Assembly: GCA_001599595.1 (NCBI GenBank)
Contig: BCHH01000005.1
Location: 910,671-974,670 of the forward strand
Reading direction: 5' to 3'
DNA length: 64,000 bases
Origin: Beverwykella pulmonaria
Lineage: Eukaryota > Ascomycota > Dothideomycetes > Pleosporales > Melanommataceae
Made by a program: the position numbers and the translations under genes. Every line of letters starts with the position of its first letter. The first letter of the stretch is position 1. Below, one piece after another: positions 43,865 to 56,177 of this stretch. The notes under the pieces are model-generated. The model saw only the letters and a program-made list of their open reading frames with translations, was not told where the DNA came from and ran no database searches.

Positions 43865-45454
43865 TCATAGCGGAATATCCCACTCACCCTCCGTCCTCGA
43901 CCCCGCCAAAGAACTTAGCCCCCGCTTCACAAACTGCCCGTACCCCTTCTCCCCCAACAACCCTCCATTTTCCTTATCCCACACCACCTTTCCCCTCAAT
44001 AACGTATACCTCGGCCACTGCTTGATGAGCCTCCCCTCGAATGGCGTGTAATCTACATCATGATGCAGCATCTCGTTCTTCAGCTCATACTCCTTCATCT
44101 TGCCCGGCGGATACCAAATATTGATATCCGCGTCGCTTTCGCCTGCGATGATGCCACCCTTTCGCGGCCAAAGCCCATAGAGTTTCGCAGGGTTAGAAGA
44201 AGTGACCTCGACGAATTTCCTAAGATCGAGACGGCCTGCGCCGAGGGTGAGCGCGAGACGTGTTTCAATGCCGGGACAGCCGTTGGGGATATATTTGAAG
44301 TGGCCAACTGGATACTCATCGCTGATGCATGTTTTCTTCCCAGTGACATTGTCGTCATATCTGAACGGGCAGTGATCTGATGACAGGATAGTGAATGTGC
44401 CGTTGGCGAGCCCGTCCCAAATGGAGTCGCAATCGGCCTCTGATTCTCGGGGCGGCGGAGAACAGACACATTTCGCACCTTCGAAGCCGGGCTGGTCGAG
44501 GTCTTTTTTCGTGAGGAAGAGGTATTGCGGACATGTTTCTGCGTAGATGGGGAGGCCGCGGTCTTGGGCCTGCTTGATATGTGCTGCGGCGGCTGGGGTG
44601 GATACATGGACTATCAAAATCGGGGTGTCGATGAATTCTGAGAGGCTGATCGCGCGATAGGTGCCTTCTATTTCCGCCATAGGTGGGTGGCTTGTTCCGT
44701 GGTATTTTGGCGCAAAGAGTTTCCGCTTCTCGAGTTGGGCGGTCATCCAGTCGATTACTTGGCCGTTTTCTGCGTGCACCATGGTTGTGATCTTTTGCTT
44801 TCGGGCTTCGAGGAGCACGTCGAGGATTTGGCCGTCGTGTAGTTGCAGTGCTTCGTATGTCATGTATATTTTCAGTGACGAGATGCCTTCTTCGCGGAGA
44901 GTCTTGAATTCAGAGAGTGCATTAGCGGATGGGTTGCCGACGAGGAGGTGGAATGAGTAGTCTGTGTAGCAGGTGTCCTTTGCCTTTGTGTGAGTTGCGC
45001 GGAGCGTGTCGAGTAGTGTATCTTCAGATTTCTTTTGGGGTGCAAATGTCACCATTGTTGTCGTTCCACCACATATGGCTGATCGGCTCCCTGGAACTTA
45101 TTTTAGCAAATACAGATTCAGAAAAGTAACTCAACGCCCACATACCAGTCTCATAGTTGTCTGCCGTTGAGCCCTTCCCAAACAATGGCGGTTCATCAAG
45201 ATGGACATGTGCATCTATGCCTCCTGGCTACACAAAGTCAGCTATTGCTCTGAACATAGGCGTTGGTGTTAAGAGCCCACCATAACATAACCACCCTCAG
45301 CATCAATGATCTTCGTGGCCTTCGCATCCTCTAACCGTCCCCGAGAAACAACCTCCACAATCTTCTCATCTTTAATCGCAATATCAAGTTCCCCAATCTC
45401 CGTATCCGTCACCACGATTCCATTCAGGATGATGATGTCATATATGCTCGCCAT
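43865..45454 (-). CDS. dihydropyrimidinase / hydantoinase (PYD2-like)
   Basis: Cyclic amidohydrolase opening dihydrouracil, dihydrothymine or hydantoins to N-carbamoyl amino acids. Exons 45454-45281, 45227-45146 and 45090-43865 give 493 aa. Metal-site residues are in place: GGIDAHVHL (His 65 and 67), the carboxylated lysine in SLKIYMTYEA (~159), TTMVHAENG, ILIVHVST and the Asp in SSDHCPF. The two splices rebuild the family blocks GGYVMPGGIDAHVHL and DNYETGSRSAICGGTTTMV. Substrate-loop and C-terminal features are typical of the eukaryotic/bacterial D-hydantoinase branch. It is divergent from the carbamoyl-amidase gene at 45797 with a 342-bp gap, which supports consecutive reactions. Confidence 0.92.
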
Positions 45455-45796
45455 CACAATCTTTGAACTGGTCCTGAGAAGCTAGTTCTTCCGCGACGGC
45501 GAACGCACAGCGATATATAACGGAGAATATCGACATTTGCATGTTGATTGCAACCATTGTCGTGGAAGGATGAGCTAGGCAGAGTGGGATGTTCTCCGTA
45601 TCGGTATCGCTGCCCCTCATTTGCTGCCCCACCTCGCATGCAGCCATCGTCGTCCTCTCCGACGGGAAAGCTTATCAACATTGCGACGGCAAACATCGTT
45701 CCTACACTCCTCCTTACAGTCATAGAAATCTGTCATGTATATAAATTTCGCGGTTCTTTCCACGATGCTCTGCTCGATCGAACAGCAGCAGGCGCG
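45455..45796. promoter_or_regulatory. bidirectional promoter of the dihydropyrimidinase / amidohydrolase pair
   Basis: A 342-bp gap between two diverging genes of one pathway. It holds a consensus GATA-factor site, CTTATC at 45671-45676 (TGATAAG on the minus strand), plus several GATA/TATC cores near 45510-45535 and 45598-45608. This fits AreA-type nitrogen control. Confidence 0.55.
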
Positions 45797-47139
45797 ATGT
45801 CGCCCACCCTGAGAATCAACGCCGAACGTCTCCACTCCACTCTCCAGTCCACCTGCACGCAATGGGGCGCTCTATCCGCACCCTCGACAGGAATGTGTCG
45901 CTTGACGCTCAGCCAGGAGGACAAGGAGGCGAGAGATTGGCTTGTCGGAGAGTGTAAAGCGCTGGGATGTGAAGTCAAGATCGATCAAATGGGCAACATC
46001 TTTGCGATTCGGCCGGGGGTCGCGAGGGATAGGAAGCCCATTGGTATGGGGAGTCATTTGGATACGCAGCCTGCTGGTACGTCGGGTATATGGTGAATGG
46101 AGCCGTATTGGAGGACGGATGACTAACGTACGCAGGAGGCAGGTACGACGGCATCCTCGGCATCCAAGCCGCCCTCGAAGTCCTCCGCACGCTGCACGAG
46201 AACAACATCGAAACATGCTGTCCGATCGCTTTGATAGATTGGACAAACGAAGAAGGTGCGAGGTTCCCGGGTGCTATGATGGCATCTGGCGTCTGGAGTA
46301 CCAAAAGCTCCACGCCCTTAGACGCGTGCTGGGCGACGCAGGACAAGGAGGGAACACTTATGAAGACCGCACTCCAAGAGATTGGATATCTGGGAGACAC
46401 GCCCTGCGACTACCAAGAGAATGGGCTGGAATGCCACTTCGAGCTGCACATCGAGCAGGGCCCGCTCCTCGAGCGCGAGAATAAGAGCGTGGGCGTTGTG
46501 ACATCTGTACAGGGCATGAAGTGGTACGCGATACGCGTCACGGGCGTGGAGGGGCACTCGGGAACGACACCGATGCCGGGCCGAGCGGATGCATTGGTTA
46601 CTGCCTCCCGCTTGATCACAGCAGTTCGAGACATAGCGCTGACGACGGGTCTTGGCTTTGCAACTGTGGGGGTGATTCATAGCGACACGTCGAGTCAAGC
46701 AACTATACCGGCGGGAATCGACTTTATCATCGACATTCGATGCTCCACGGACCAGGAGGTAGATCAATTAGCGTCCGCTATTCTCAAGGCCTTCGACGCC
46801 ATCATCGGCGAGGAGAATAACGGGACTGCGTACAACATTAAGCGAACGTGGGGACTCCCAGAGTCGAAGTTCCACCCACGCTGCATCGATGCTGTGAGGA
46901 AATCTGCACTCCAAGAGGTCGGCGAAGACCAGATCATGGACATGCTTTCACGCGCTGGTCACGACAGCGCCTGGGCCTCTCGCGTGTGTCCCACAAGCAT
47001 GATCTTCGTACCGAGTAAAGACGGGATATCGCATGCCCCGAATGAGTATACGAGCCCAGAGCACTGCGCTTTAGGCGCGCAGATCTTGCTGCAATCGGTG
47101 CTGTATTATGATGAACGGGTACGGAAGGGCGAGTACTAG
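45797..47139 (+). CDS. N-carbamoyl-amino-acid amidohydrolase / beta-ureidopropionase (PYD3-like, M20 family)
   Basis: Zn-dependent hydrolase releasing CO2, ammonia and an amino acid from an N-carbamoyl amino acid, the step after dihydropyrimidinase. In budding-yeast relatives beta-alanine synthase belongs to this same family. Exons 45797-46076 and 46136-47139 give 427 aa. Metal ligands of the M20 type are visible: GSHLDTQPAGGRYDG (across the splice), DWTNEEGARF, FELHIEQGP, and the final SHAPNEYTSPE. The dimerisation lid has GVEGHSGTTPMPGRADAL. The start at 45797 gives a family-like N-terminus. N-carbamoyl-L-amino-acid hydrolase or allantoate amidohydrolase are the alternatives; the neighbour favours the pyrimidine/hydantoin role. 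Confidence 0.9.
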
Positions 47140-47174
47140 CCGTCAGGAGGCAGAAGATAGATTACACCTAAATG

Positions 47175-48938
47175 TTATACCATCTTCTCCAGTGGCTCAA
47201 TCTTCAACGGCGAAAACCACTTCCCCTCCTCACCCTTCCACGACTCCCAAAGCGCCTCGCACCTCTTCCAACTCCTCTCGTTTAATCTCTCATCCTCAGC
47301 CACGCTTCTTTCTACCCATCCCTCGCGTTCGTCCGCTACCATTATCGTCGCCCCTGCTCCAGACTCGTATTTGTACTCACTCCAAGGCGTCTTACCGTTT
47401 GCAATGTCGATCCACAGCTGTGCATGCTTGGTCGATATACTCTTAAGAAATTGCGTCGGGTACCGGAACTGGAACGTCTTGAAGACAAAATATACATCAA
47501 CCCAGTGGTGGGCTTGCTGGTACAGGGGATGATTCGGGAACGGGTTCCTGATATCGAAGATGTAGCGGTAGACTTTCTTGCTCGTGTGGGTGGTGAGATA
47601 CTGGGCAAGAGCGTGCGTCGGCCCATCAAAGACAATATCCCCGATCCAGCGGAATGCGGCTGTGAGAAATAGATTCTGGTCCATATTGGGCGTGATGTTG
47701 TATGCAGACAGCATGAGCGAGGCGTTTTGGGGGCCGAGTTGGGTGGTGATGGATGCGGAGAAGTTTTGGGGTGTGAGGAGGCTAATGTTGGACTGGAAAA
47801 ATGTGCCCTTTGGTGTGTTAGCTCCTAGGCTCTATAGCGAATAGGGATATTTACCTCAAAGCCAGTAGTACCAAGGACGATTTCGTCGACCCACGAACAC
47901 TGGCCCAGCAGCTCGGGAATACGGTCCCAAGTCACGTTCCCCTTTTCCTTTCCAAACCACTCGCGGTCTTCGACAAATGGGGGCATGGCACCTCCATTTG
48001 AGAGCTTCGCGCTCTCATTGACAATTTTCTGTACGTCTGATTCTCTCAGCTTCTCCAACGCAGCTTCACCTTGCTCTTCGATGCCCATAATTTCAACAAA
48101 CTTCTCATATATCTTCTCTGCTTCCACCACAGGAATCGGCGCCATACTAGGCGCCACAACACCAGACATAAGCACTACCCTTCTGAACAGCGGCCCTTCC
48201 GCAGGCGCAGGCGCAAGCATATGATAACAAATCGACATGGCTCCCGCTGACTCTCCAAACACCGTCACATTCCCCTTATCCCCTCCAAATCCACCAATGA
48301 ATTTCTTTACCCAAAGCAGCGCATTCCTCTGATCGTAGAAGCCGAAATTCCGACCCCCGTCAGGCGTGTGAAGGAATCCAAGAGCACCAAGCCGGTATTG
48401 GAGGCTTACACCGATGACGGGCTGAGAGTCAGCGAGGGATTGGGCGACTAGGAGTGCGGTACTGTGCTGAGCATCGATTTTGCCGAGGACGAAGCCGCCG
48501 CCGTGGATGTAGAGGAGGACTGGGAGGTTTGATGGGTTTGAGGGGGAGGAAGGGGATTGGAGACATGCAAGGGGGACGTTGATTTGGAGGATGAGGGAGT
48601 GGAATTCGGAGGTTAGGTGAGGGTGGATTTGGTTGGGGAAGGGTCCGCCGCCAAATATGTCATTGCCGAATGTGTGCGGAGAGGCGAAGCTGGGCTATGT
48701 TAGTTATGGTATTGTCGTAATCGTAGTTCATTGGAAATTGGGTTAGTTACCCTTCCTGTGTGAAGTCCCTACTTGTGTCTGCGAGGGTTTCGAGGAGTAT
48801 GGATTGTTTAAATCGAGCTGGGAGTGTTGCGTATGGTATTGCCCGGAATTGGACGACATTTTCTGGTGTTATGATGCCGGTCATTGGTCCCAGATCAGGG
48901 TGATTGAATGTGAAGGTTGGAGTACTTGTTTTTGCCAT
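47175..48938 (-). CDS. type B carboxylesterase
   Basis: Alpha/beta-hydrolase of the carboxylesterase/lipase type B family. Exons 48938-48751, 48689-47855 and 47807-47175 give 551 aa. The oxyanion-hole motif LYIHGGGFVLG and the nucleophile elbow FGESAGAMS are present. The first splice rebuilds FTQEGFASPHTFGND, and the second rebuilds GTTGFEGTFFQSNISLL. The catalytic His is probably in the PLYQQAHHWVD segment. No signal peptide is seen (MAKTSTPTFTFNHPD), so it is likely cytosolic, unlike secreted family members. It converges with the amidohydrolase gene (35 bp between stops). Substrate cannot be inferred; it may belong to the neighbouring metabolic cluster. Confidence 0.87.
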
Positions 48939-49845
48939 ATTGAGGAATTATTGATGATGTGACGTTACCGAAAAGAAAATTGTGAATACTTATGCTTCTG
49001 GATTATCTGGTGAGGTTGAACAGAGGTTGGAAAAGTAAGAAGGATGCGCATTTGTAAGCTTTCCGCCTTATAGGGAACGAGGCCCGAAGAGCCGGTTAGG
49101 CAGTAGCCAGTTACCAGAACAGAGATAATGAAGATATTTTTTTCTCATTCCCTTTCAAGACACGATGCGCGAAAAAAGATGCTTGAACTGGTTTCGAAGG
49201 CCATTCCCTTGTGATCGGATGAATAGAGTTAAGGGAGGTTTACCTGGTTCAACTGGTTTGATAGGGTCGAACGTCTGGAATGGAATTTTCGCCCGTTTAC
49301 TCGTAAGCTTGTCTTACGATACAAGCGTAGCAGTCGATCCTTGATGCGATTGGCATTAACTGGGCAGGTGAACTGGGAGTTAGAGGGGCCTAGCGATATT
49401 TGAGCTATCCTGGATATAGACATTCCACGTGCCAATCTTGCGACGGGCGGGCTGCATGCCGTCTCCGCTCCTGTCTCCTATCAGGGATACATTAAGTCGT
49501 GTCATGATGCGGTGCGGTGGGTATGTTGGCGTTTTGCAATAAATAGCAGGGCTTAGTCATTGGTAACACGTTATCCAGCATCCTTATCGAACCCCCATTT
49601 TTCTGCCGTCCATCGCGTCGCCAACGTCACATCCACCGTCCAATCCAGCGTATCATTTCAATCCTGGTGATCGCCAATGGAAATGTTGCTGCCATCGGAC
49701 CCGACGGCAAAGTGTAGCCTTTGCAATCGCCGCAGTTCCCGGTCATCGGCTCAGTTCCACGATGTGCACTTCATAACACAACCTCATATGCAGCCGCAGA
49801 GCCTCTGACCATGTCAAGACCTTGACTCTTCTATCTAGTTTAGCC
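48939..49845. promoter_or_regulatory. divergent promoter region, carboxylesterase and monooxygenase
   Basis: About 900 bp between diverging genes, without a supported gene. A CACGTG hexamer occurs at 49426-49431. Confidence 0.45.
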
Positions 49846-51656
49846 ATGAGTAGTGAAAAATTATCTACTGAGCATGTTGAAGTTTTGGTAGTTGGTGGTG
49901 GGCCCGTTGGTATGTAACCTCACAAATATACAGCTTCGAGCCTAACACATCATTCGCAGGTCTTATTACCGCCTACCAACTCGCGCGAAACCTCCCTTTT
50001 CCACACAAAATCAAGATCATTGAGAAACATCACAAGTCGGCCCAGGACCAATATGGCCGAGCCATCACACTCTTCCCTCGTAGTGTGGAGATGTTGGATC
50101 AACTCGGCCTTGCCGATTCCCTCGCACAACAATGCTTCGCTTGTCGGGACACTGTGAACTATGATAAAGATGGGAATGAGTGCCCAGGACGTGGATGGAG
50201 TTTCATGGAGAACATGAAGGATACGACGTGGGACTTTGCGCTGGTCTTGCGGCAGAAATACCAGGAGGAGATATTCAGAAATGCTCTCAGGAGGCACGGC
50301 GTCACACTAAACTCTCTATTTACTTTGGTCGACATCGAAATTTTAGAGAACGTGGGACCATCAGGATATAAAGTCGTGGCCACCATCGAGCATGGGATCA
50401 CGAAACTCAAGAGCGTTGTCAAGTGCAAATATCTTGTTGGTGCCGACGGTGGCCGATCGTCAGTGCGGAGAATCATGGACATTCCCTTCGACGGCTCTAC
50501 AAGTGAGGACAAGTGGGTACGGGTGGATGGCGTGATAGAGACAGACTTACCAAAGCCTCGGACGTACTGTGCCATTGAGTCTCCTACACATGGAAACGTC
50601 TTGTGGGCAGCGCTCGACCACGGAGCTACTCGCATTGGGTTCGCCTTCACTGCGGAACGACAAAAAGCATATGCAGAGTTCAACGAAGAAGCCGCCGTCA
50701 AGGAAGCCATCGCATCTGTGAAGCCCTTCAATCTCTCCTTTAAGCAAGTGGACTGGTGGACGATCTACGCTGTGGGCCAACGCATTGCTCGGTCATTCTT
50801 CGTTAAAGATTGCGTATTCCTGGCAGGCGATGCCTGCCACACACACAGTTCTGGTGCGGCTCAAGGCATGAACACAGGAATGCATGATGCGGTCAATCTG
50901 GGATGGAAACTTTCGCTCGTGCTGCAAGGCCTAGCGAAACCTGCTCTCCTCCATACGTATGAGGCTGAACGTTTGCCGAACGTCCAAAGGCTTATCAACT
51001 ACGATAAGGACATCTCCCGGCTCATGACAATGCAATTGCCAGAGTACTGGACAGGAGACCCTAACGCAGATCCTAACAAGATCCTTGGTACGGTCATGGC
51101 AGAGGCAGCGACGTTCAGCAGTGGTCTAGGCATATTCTACGAGCCGGATTCGGTCCTCAACATTTCTGCAGGCTTCAGTCTCTCTTCAATACAGCCTGGA
51201 CAGCGAGCCCCTGATGTCTCCCTGCAGAAACCCGCGACCTTTGAATCGACACGACTACAGCGTGAGACACCAAACATTGCACGCTTCTACATTGTCTTGT
51301 TTGCTGGATGTGTAGCGCGAACGAAGCCCTCAATTTCTGCGTTCTCACAATCAGTGGAAGGCATGCAGTGGTTATTTGACTCCAATTCTCCAATCTCTTG
51401 GATCTCTATATTCTCTGGCGCTGGAGGCCCGTCAGCCTACGAGACCCTCGGTGGCATGCCTTTTGGTAGAGTCTTCTACGACGAAAACCATAGCGCACAT
51501 AAAAGATATGGTGTCAGCGTAGAGAAAGGCATGGTAGTTGTGCTGCGACCAGATGGATGGATTGGCACAGCGGCAGAGCTCGGAAGTGGGGCTCCTCAAG
51601 CATTGGACAAATACTTCAAGAATTTCCTTATCCTTAGTGGAAACACTAAGCTGTAG
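49846..51656 (+). CDS. FAD-dependent aromatic-ring-type monooxygenase (phenol 2-monooxygenase-like)
   Basis: Class A flavoprotein monooxygenase using NAD(P)H and O2. Exons 49846-49909 and 49960-51656 give 586 aa. The FAD-binding GxGxxG motif VVGGGPVG sits at residues 15-22 and is completed by the splice (VGLITAYQLARN). The DG motif GADGGRSSVRR and the GD motif FLAGDACHTHSSGAAQGMNT follow. The C-terminal ~190 residues resemble the thioredoxin-like domain of phenol hydroxylases (FYIVLFAGC, VLRPDGWIG). The substrate is unknown. Its 3' end faces the O-acetylhomoserine sulfhydrylase-like gene with only ~70 bp between. FAD monooxygenases occur as tailoring enzymes in related clusters, so a cluster role is possible. 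Confidence 0.88.
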
Positions 51657-51727
51657 GGTCGTCATCAAAATACAAACCTATATTCAAACCCGAACAACGG
51701 TCATACCACTTCCACAACCTGTGTCGC

Positions 51728-53337
51728 TCAAGCACCCACAACCTCCTTCAACTTCTCCAGCCCCCCATTCACCCCATTCGGCTTCGGTGCATATAATGTC
51801 CCATCATTCCAATCTTTTCCCTTCATATCTTGCTTCCACGTAGGCGTCCAGCCCTTCGCCTCACTCAAGCCCGCCGCCTTGAACGCCTGCTCAAAATCAT
51901 GAATAATATCATCGATATGTTCTAACCCCAGCGATACCCGGATCATATCCGGCGTCACACGCCCCTTGATCTTCTCCTCGTCCGGAATCTGCTGATGTGT
52001 CGTCCGCCACGGGTGAATAATCAACGTCTTCGCATCGCCCACGTTTGCTAGATGACTGCATAGCTTCAGATTATCCACTACGGCCTCAACCTCCTTAATG
52101 TTCCCCGCCACGCCGAAGGTCAGCACGCCGCCTTGCCCCTTGGGTAGCACGCGCTGCGCGAGCTCATAGTCAGGATGGGATGGTAGACCCGGGTAGTTGA
52201 CCCAATTTACACACGGGTGCGCCTCGAGCCAGCGCGCGAAGGTTAAAGTGTTGTAGACGTGACGTTCGCCACGCAGCGCGAGCGTCTCTAGACCTTGCAA
52301 AAAGAGCCATGCGTTAAAGGGGGATAAGCAAGGCCCTAGGTCCCGCATAGCGTCCATGCGTAGTTTCGCAGAGAGTGATTTTAGGCCGTATGTTTCCCAA
52401 AAGCGCATCCCGTGGTAGCCGTCGGCGGGCTCCGTCATGCCTTACAACATCAAGTCAGTATTTTGGGATGGGGACAAAGAGAGGAAGCAGACGTACAGGG
52501 GAATTTTCCAGAGGCAGACCAATCGAAATGTCCCCCATCGATGACAATCCCGCCCATACTCGTTCCATGTCCACCTATCCACTTGGTCGCCGAATGGGTA
52601 ACGATATCGGCACCCATAGTGAGGGGTTTGGCGAGGTAGCCTCCCATGCCGAAAGTATTGTCGACGATGAGTGGTATGCCATTCTCATGACAGACAGCGG
52701 CAATCGCGGCGATATCTGGGACTGTGAATTGCGGGTTGCCGATTGTTTCTACATAGACGGCGCGTGTGTTGGCGTCTATTGCTGCGGCGATGTCGGAAGG
52801 GACGTGTCTGTTATCTAGTGTCAACGACCTCCATAATCCAATAAGTATAAGCGGCTTACCCTTCAACAAACTTGCACTGAATGTTGAACTTTTTGAAGTA
52901 TACCCTGAATTGGTTGAATGTTCCTCCGTACAGGTTCATCGTTGAAACGAAATTGTGCCCCGGCTCGCAGATCGATGTTATGGCCATGAACTGCGCGGCG
53001 TGGCCCGAGGCGGTGGCGACCGCACCCACGCCACCTTCGAGCATCGCCATGCGGGTTTCGAAGACGGCGTTGGTTGGGTTGCCCATGCGGGTGTACACAT
53101 ATCCGTCTTTGCTCCAAGCTGCCAGACGTTAGTTAGAACCGACAGCAAAGAATGGAAAAACAAAAAATTACCGAACTTGCTAGCCCCGTCCGCGGCGTCG
53201 GTAAAGTTGTACGCGCATGTTTGGTACAGAGGAAGAGCGCGGGAGCCGTTGATGGGGTCGGGTTCTTGGGCCCCGTGGAGAGCGAGGGTCTCGAATTCGG
53301 GGGCTTTGGTCACGTTGGCTAGGTGGCCAGAAACCAT
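51728..53337 (-). CDS. O-acetylhomoserine sulfhydrylase-like PLP enzyme (Met17/CysD family)
   Basis: PLP-dependent gamma-replacement enzyme: it takes O-acetylhomoserine and adds a thiol or, in some specialised homologues, a carbon nucleophile. Four exons (53337-53172, 53118-52860, 52807-52497, 52440-51728) give 482 aa. The PLP lysine lies in [16 protein letters not shown], and the cofactor loop in [10 protein letters not shown]. Other family blocks are [28 protein letters not shown] and [12 protein letters not shown]. The C-terminus is ~40 residues longer than usual ([19 protein letters not shown]). Start at 53337 gives [15 protein letters not shown], the normal opening; a 65-residue upstream extension in frame looks like leader. 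Nearby homoserine acetyltransferase and aspartokinase genes would supply its substrate. Confidence 0.92.
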
Positions 53338-54264
53338 ATTGGAGGCGTTGTGGAGGGGAGTGATTGAAGGCGAAGAAAGGAAGTCCTTGAGAGATCTAGA
53401 GAGTGGCTTTATGTTGATCAGGATCTGAAGATAGAGCAAGTAAGTGCTATTTCCTGTGAGTAGTATTAAAGTCCGCCAGTAAAGACCTATATATTCTGTA
53501 CGAACATTGGCTGCCATGGCAGTGCCATCCATATCAAGTTGCCCAACGCCCGCATAATCCTAACGCCCCGCATAATCTAAGGCCTCCTATCTCACCGCTT
53601 CCGTGCTCGGAGTCCTTAGATAATCGTAAACAACTCCTTATTTCCCCCCTGGGTTGCTTCGCATATCATGCCGAATCCTTCCTTGGTGGATACTATTGAT
53701 GACAATAGGACATCAGAATCAAATACCGAGCTCGGCAGATGTGCTTCGGCAGCCTTCTTATCATCCATCTTTGAATCAAGTGTGGATAATGCGTAGGACT
53801 AAATTTCGGTGGGGTAGAAGGGTGCATTAGGATAAGCACGTGAGATGCCGAGAAGAATGCCGAAGTGCCGCAGATAGAAATGCGCGATGCCGATAGTACA
53901 CCACAAGCATCACTGCGGATATCTGTATCAACCATGAAATCTGCAGCTGAAATTGAGTGGGCATGATCAGTGGTCAGCATGCCGCCAACGAATTTCTAAG
54001 AGTGTTGGCAACCAAGGGGAGGGTCAAGGCGATTTTGGGTTAGGAGATGAAGGACCTAGTAGTATTGTATACAATGCCCTTTGGCAGGACATCACAGAGT
54101 TATGCAATATCTTATGGTATATGGCACATAGATAGGGTTGAAATGGATCGAGTTTGAAAGAAGGCTCAAGGGCTACCGATTGTTGAGCAATTAAACAGAA
54201 TATCAACCAAAGTTATTTCATATTTATTATTATATGGTAGGTACGTTTCTGTCAATAAAAGCTA
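53338..54264. other. intergenic region, no gene recognised
   Basis: 5' flank of the sulfhydrylase-like gene and 3' flank of the nitrilase gene, with CACGTG at 53837-53842. No gene supported. Confidence 0.45.
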
Positions 54265-55497
54265 CTATTCTTTCAACAGGACATTTACCGAACCCTTCGT
54301 GTTCACCGTCAGAGAACTATGATCAACGTTAGCAGATTTCAGTTCATGGTAGGGATAACTTACAAAATATCGGGTCTGGAGTAGCTTCCAACGACGTCAA
54401 AATCCATCTGTAACCTGTTAGTCGAAGTCATAAATGTAATTCAATCTAAGGTCTCACCCTTGCCTCAACCAAATCGTCCATGTTCAACTCTGCATACACA
54501 ATCTGCTCCTTATCCCACACAGGTTCAGCTCCCTCTACGAACGTCCCCAAAGGCCCAACGACACATGAGCCTCCACGACTGAGGACAGTATCAGGTGTCC
54601 AAGGTGAGCTGTCAGGTTGTCTGTCGTGACATTCTGTCATGAAAGGCGGGTAGTCGGCTGGAAAGTCAGAGACCTTGCAGAACTGGTTCACTGAGATCAC
54701 AAAACATCGCCCTTCTTTTGCGATATGTTGCATGGAGGCGATCCAGCTTGGTAGGTCATCAGCGTTTGGGGCGAGGTAGATTCTAATGAAAGTGTTAGAG
54801 AACAGTAAGAATGGAATGGAGAAAATACAGACTCAATTCCTTGCTGGTATAAGGCTAGCCGGGCCATAGGCATGTAGTTCTCCCAACATATCAATCCTCC
54901 AACTTTCCCGATCTCGGTGTCAATCACTTTTAACCCGTCGCCAGCACCGCGACCCCATACTAGCCTTTCTGCTGCTGTTGGAATCAACTTGCGATGAGTT
55001 GAAAGCAAAGTTCCCTTTCGTCCAATCAACACTGCTGTACAGTAGAGCGTTGCTCCATCTTTTTCGATGATTCCAACAGATAGAAAGACGTTGTTCTTTT
55101 CTGCTATACCTAGAAGAGTGTTGAACTCAGGAGACGAGACGCTGATTGCCGAGTTGTAGTATTTTGCGTACCACTTCCGACCTGCATATTACGTTATAAA
55201 TCTCTCTCTTCATTGGCGAATACAAATTACCTCTCGGCTCCCGCGCACCAATGGTGGCATCAAATGCATAACGCCATGGATATGCTGATAGAAATCCCTC
55301 ACTGGAGCATGATGTCAGCTGATCGTTATTTCAACCTCGGGACAGAAAGGAAGTTTGAGAGCATACGGAAACACGACCAGGTCTGCACCAGAATGTGCAG
55401 CTTCTGTGGTAAACTTTGCAACTCTTTCTAAGCTTTTAGCTAGATCAAAGGATACTGGAGCCGCTTGTACAGCTGCGACCTTCACTGATTTCGACAT
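54265..55497 (-). CDS. nitrilase (carbon-nitrogen hydrolase superfamily, branch 1)
   Basis: Hydrolyses a nitrile to a carboxylate, or in relatives a nitrile to an amide. Six exons (55497-55367, 55301-55231, 55181-54833, 54782-54458, 54407-54364, 54316-54265) give 323 aa in frame. The Glu-Lys-Cys triad is complete: FPEGFL (Glu, rebuilt by splice 1), HRKLIPTAAERLVWG (Lys), and GGLICWENYMPMAR (Cys). The sequence around the Cys is that of true nitrilases and cyanide-hydratase-like enzymes rather than of amidases. The last exons give SYSRPDIFSLTVNTKGS and a short tail. Six exons in ~1.2 kb is intron-dense for this window. The natural substrate is unknown; clustering suggests a nitrile intermediate or detoxification. 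Confidence 0.9.
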
Positions 55498-56177
55498 TTT
55501 GATTCTGATAACCAACAAAGAAAGTCGATTGCTATTCAAATCCTGTAGCTATCCGCCGGTCAAATCAGTGTTGGCGCCAGGTAGGCTTAATCTTTGTACC
55601 TCTACTACTTGTGGCATCATGCCGTTCGGACCACAGGCTTGCCGTTCGGTCTACGGGTATGGCGACATATAGGGCTGGATTACGTGCCGGTCTAGATAGG
55701 CAATCGGCAGAGCTACATCATGCGCAAATCTCGAAAAACTCAGGCCACATTGTGATCACGTGAGAAATGCCGCGTGGAATGACAATTGCCACTGTATATG
55801 TAAGTTTGGAGATCTGTCTGATTTGAACCACAGATTCCGGGATATATTGAGTGCTAATATAGCTTTGTCACACAGCCATCTAGACCTGACACATCCAGTC
55901 TCCACTGTGTACGTTGCCCCACCCTTATCACTATACGAGATGACAGTGTTGTTGGGAGCTTACAACTTATTCTAGGGGAGCTAGTTCCAACCTTTTGAAT
56001 GCACATTGAAATCGAAGACCAACCCTGCCTGACAAAATCTAATGAAAGGCGTTAAAACTCAAATACTGTTTGAAAATCGACTCTAATATATCATACTACA
56101 AGATTCGCATTTGTAAGCATTTTTACATGGTCTCCAACATTATTGGAAATCAGGCTACGGAATATCATTTAAAAAAA
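55498..56177. promoter_or_regulatory. divergent promoter region, nitrilase and homoserine acetyltransferase
   Basis: No gene supported. A perfect palindrome TCACGTGA lies at 55756-55763, a bHLH/Cbf1-type core site. Confidence 0.45.

Noticed and set aside
53337..53532. 65-residue N-terminal extension of the sulfhydrylase-like protein
   Set aside because: The extension lacks conservation features, and the family normally begins close to the EFETLALHG block, so it is treated as 5' leader.
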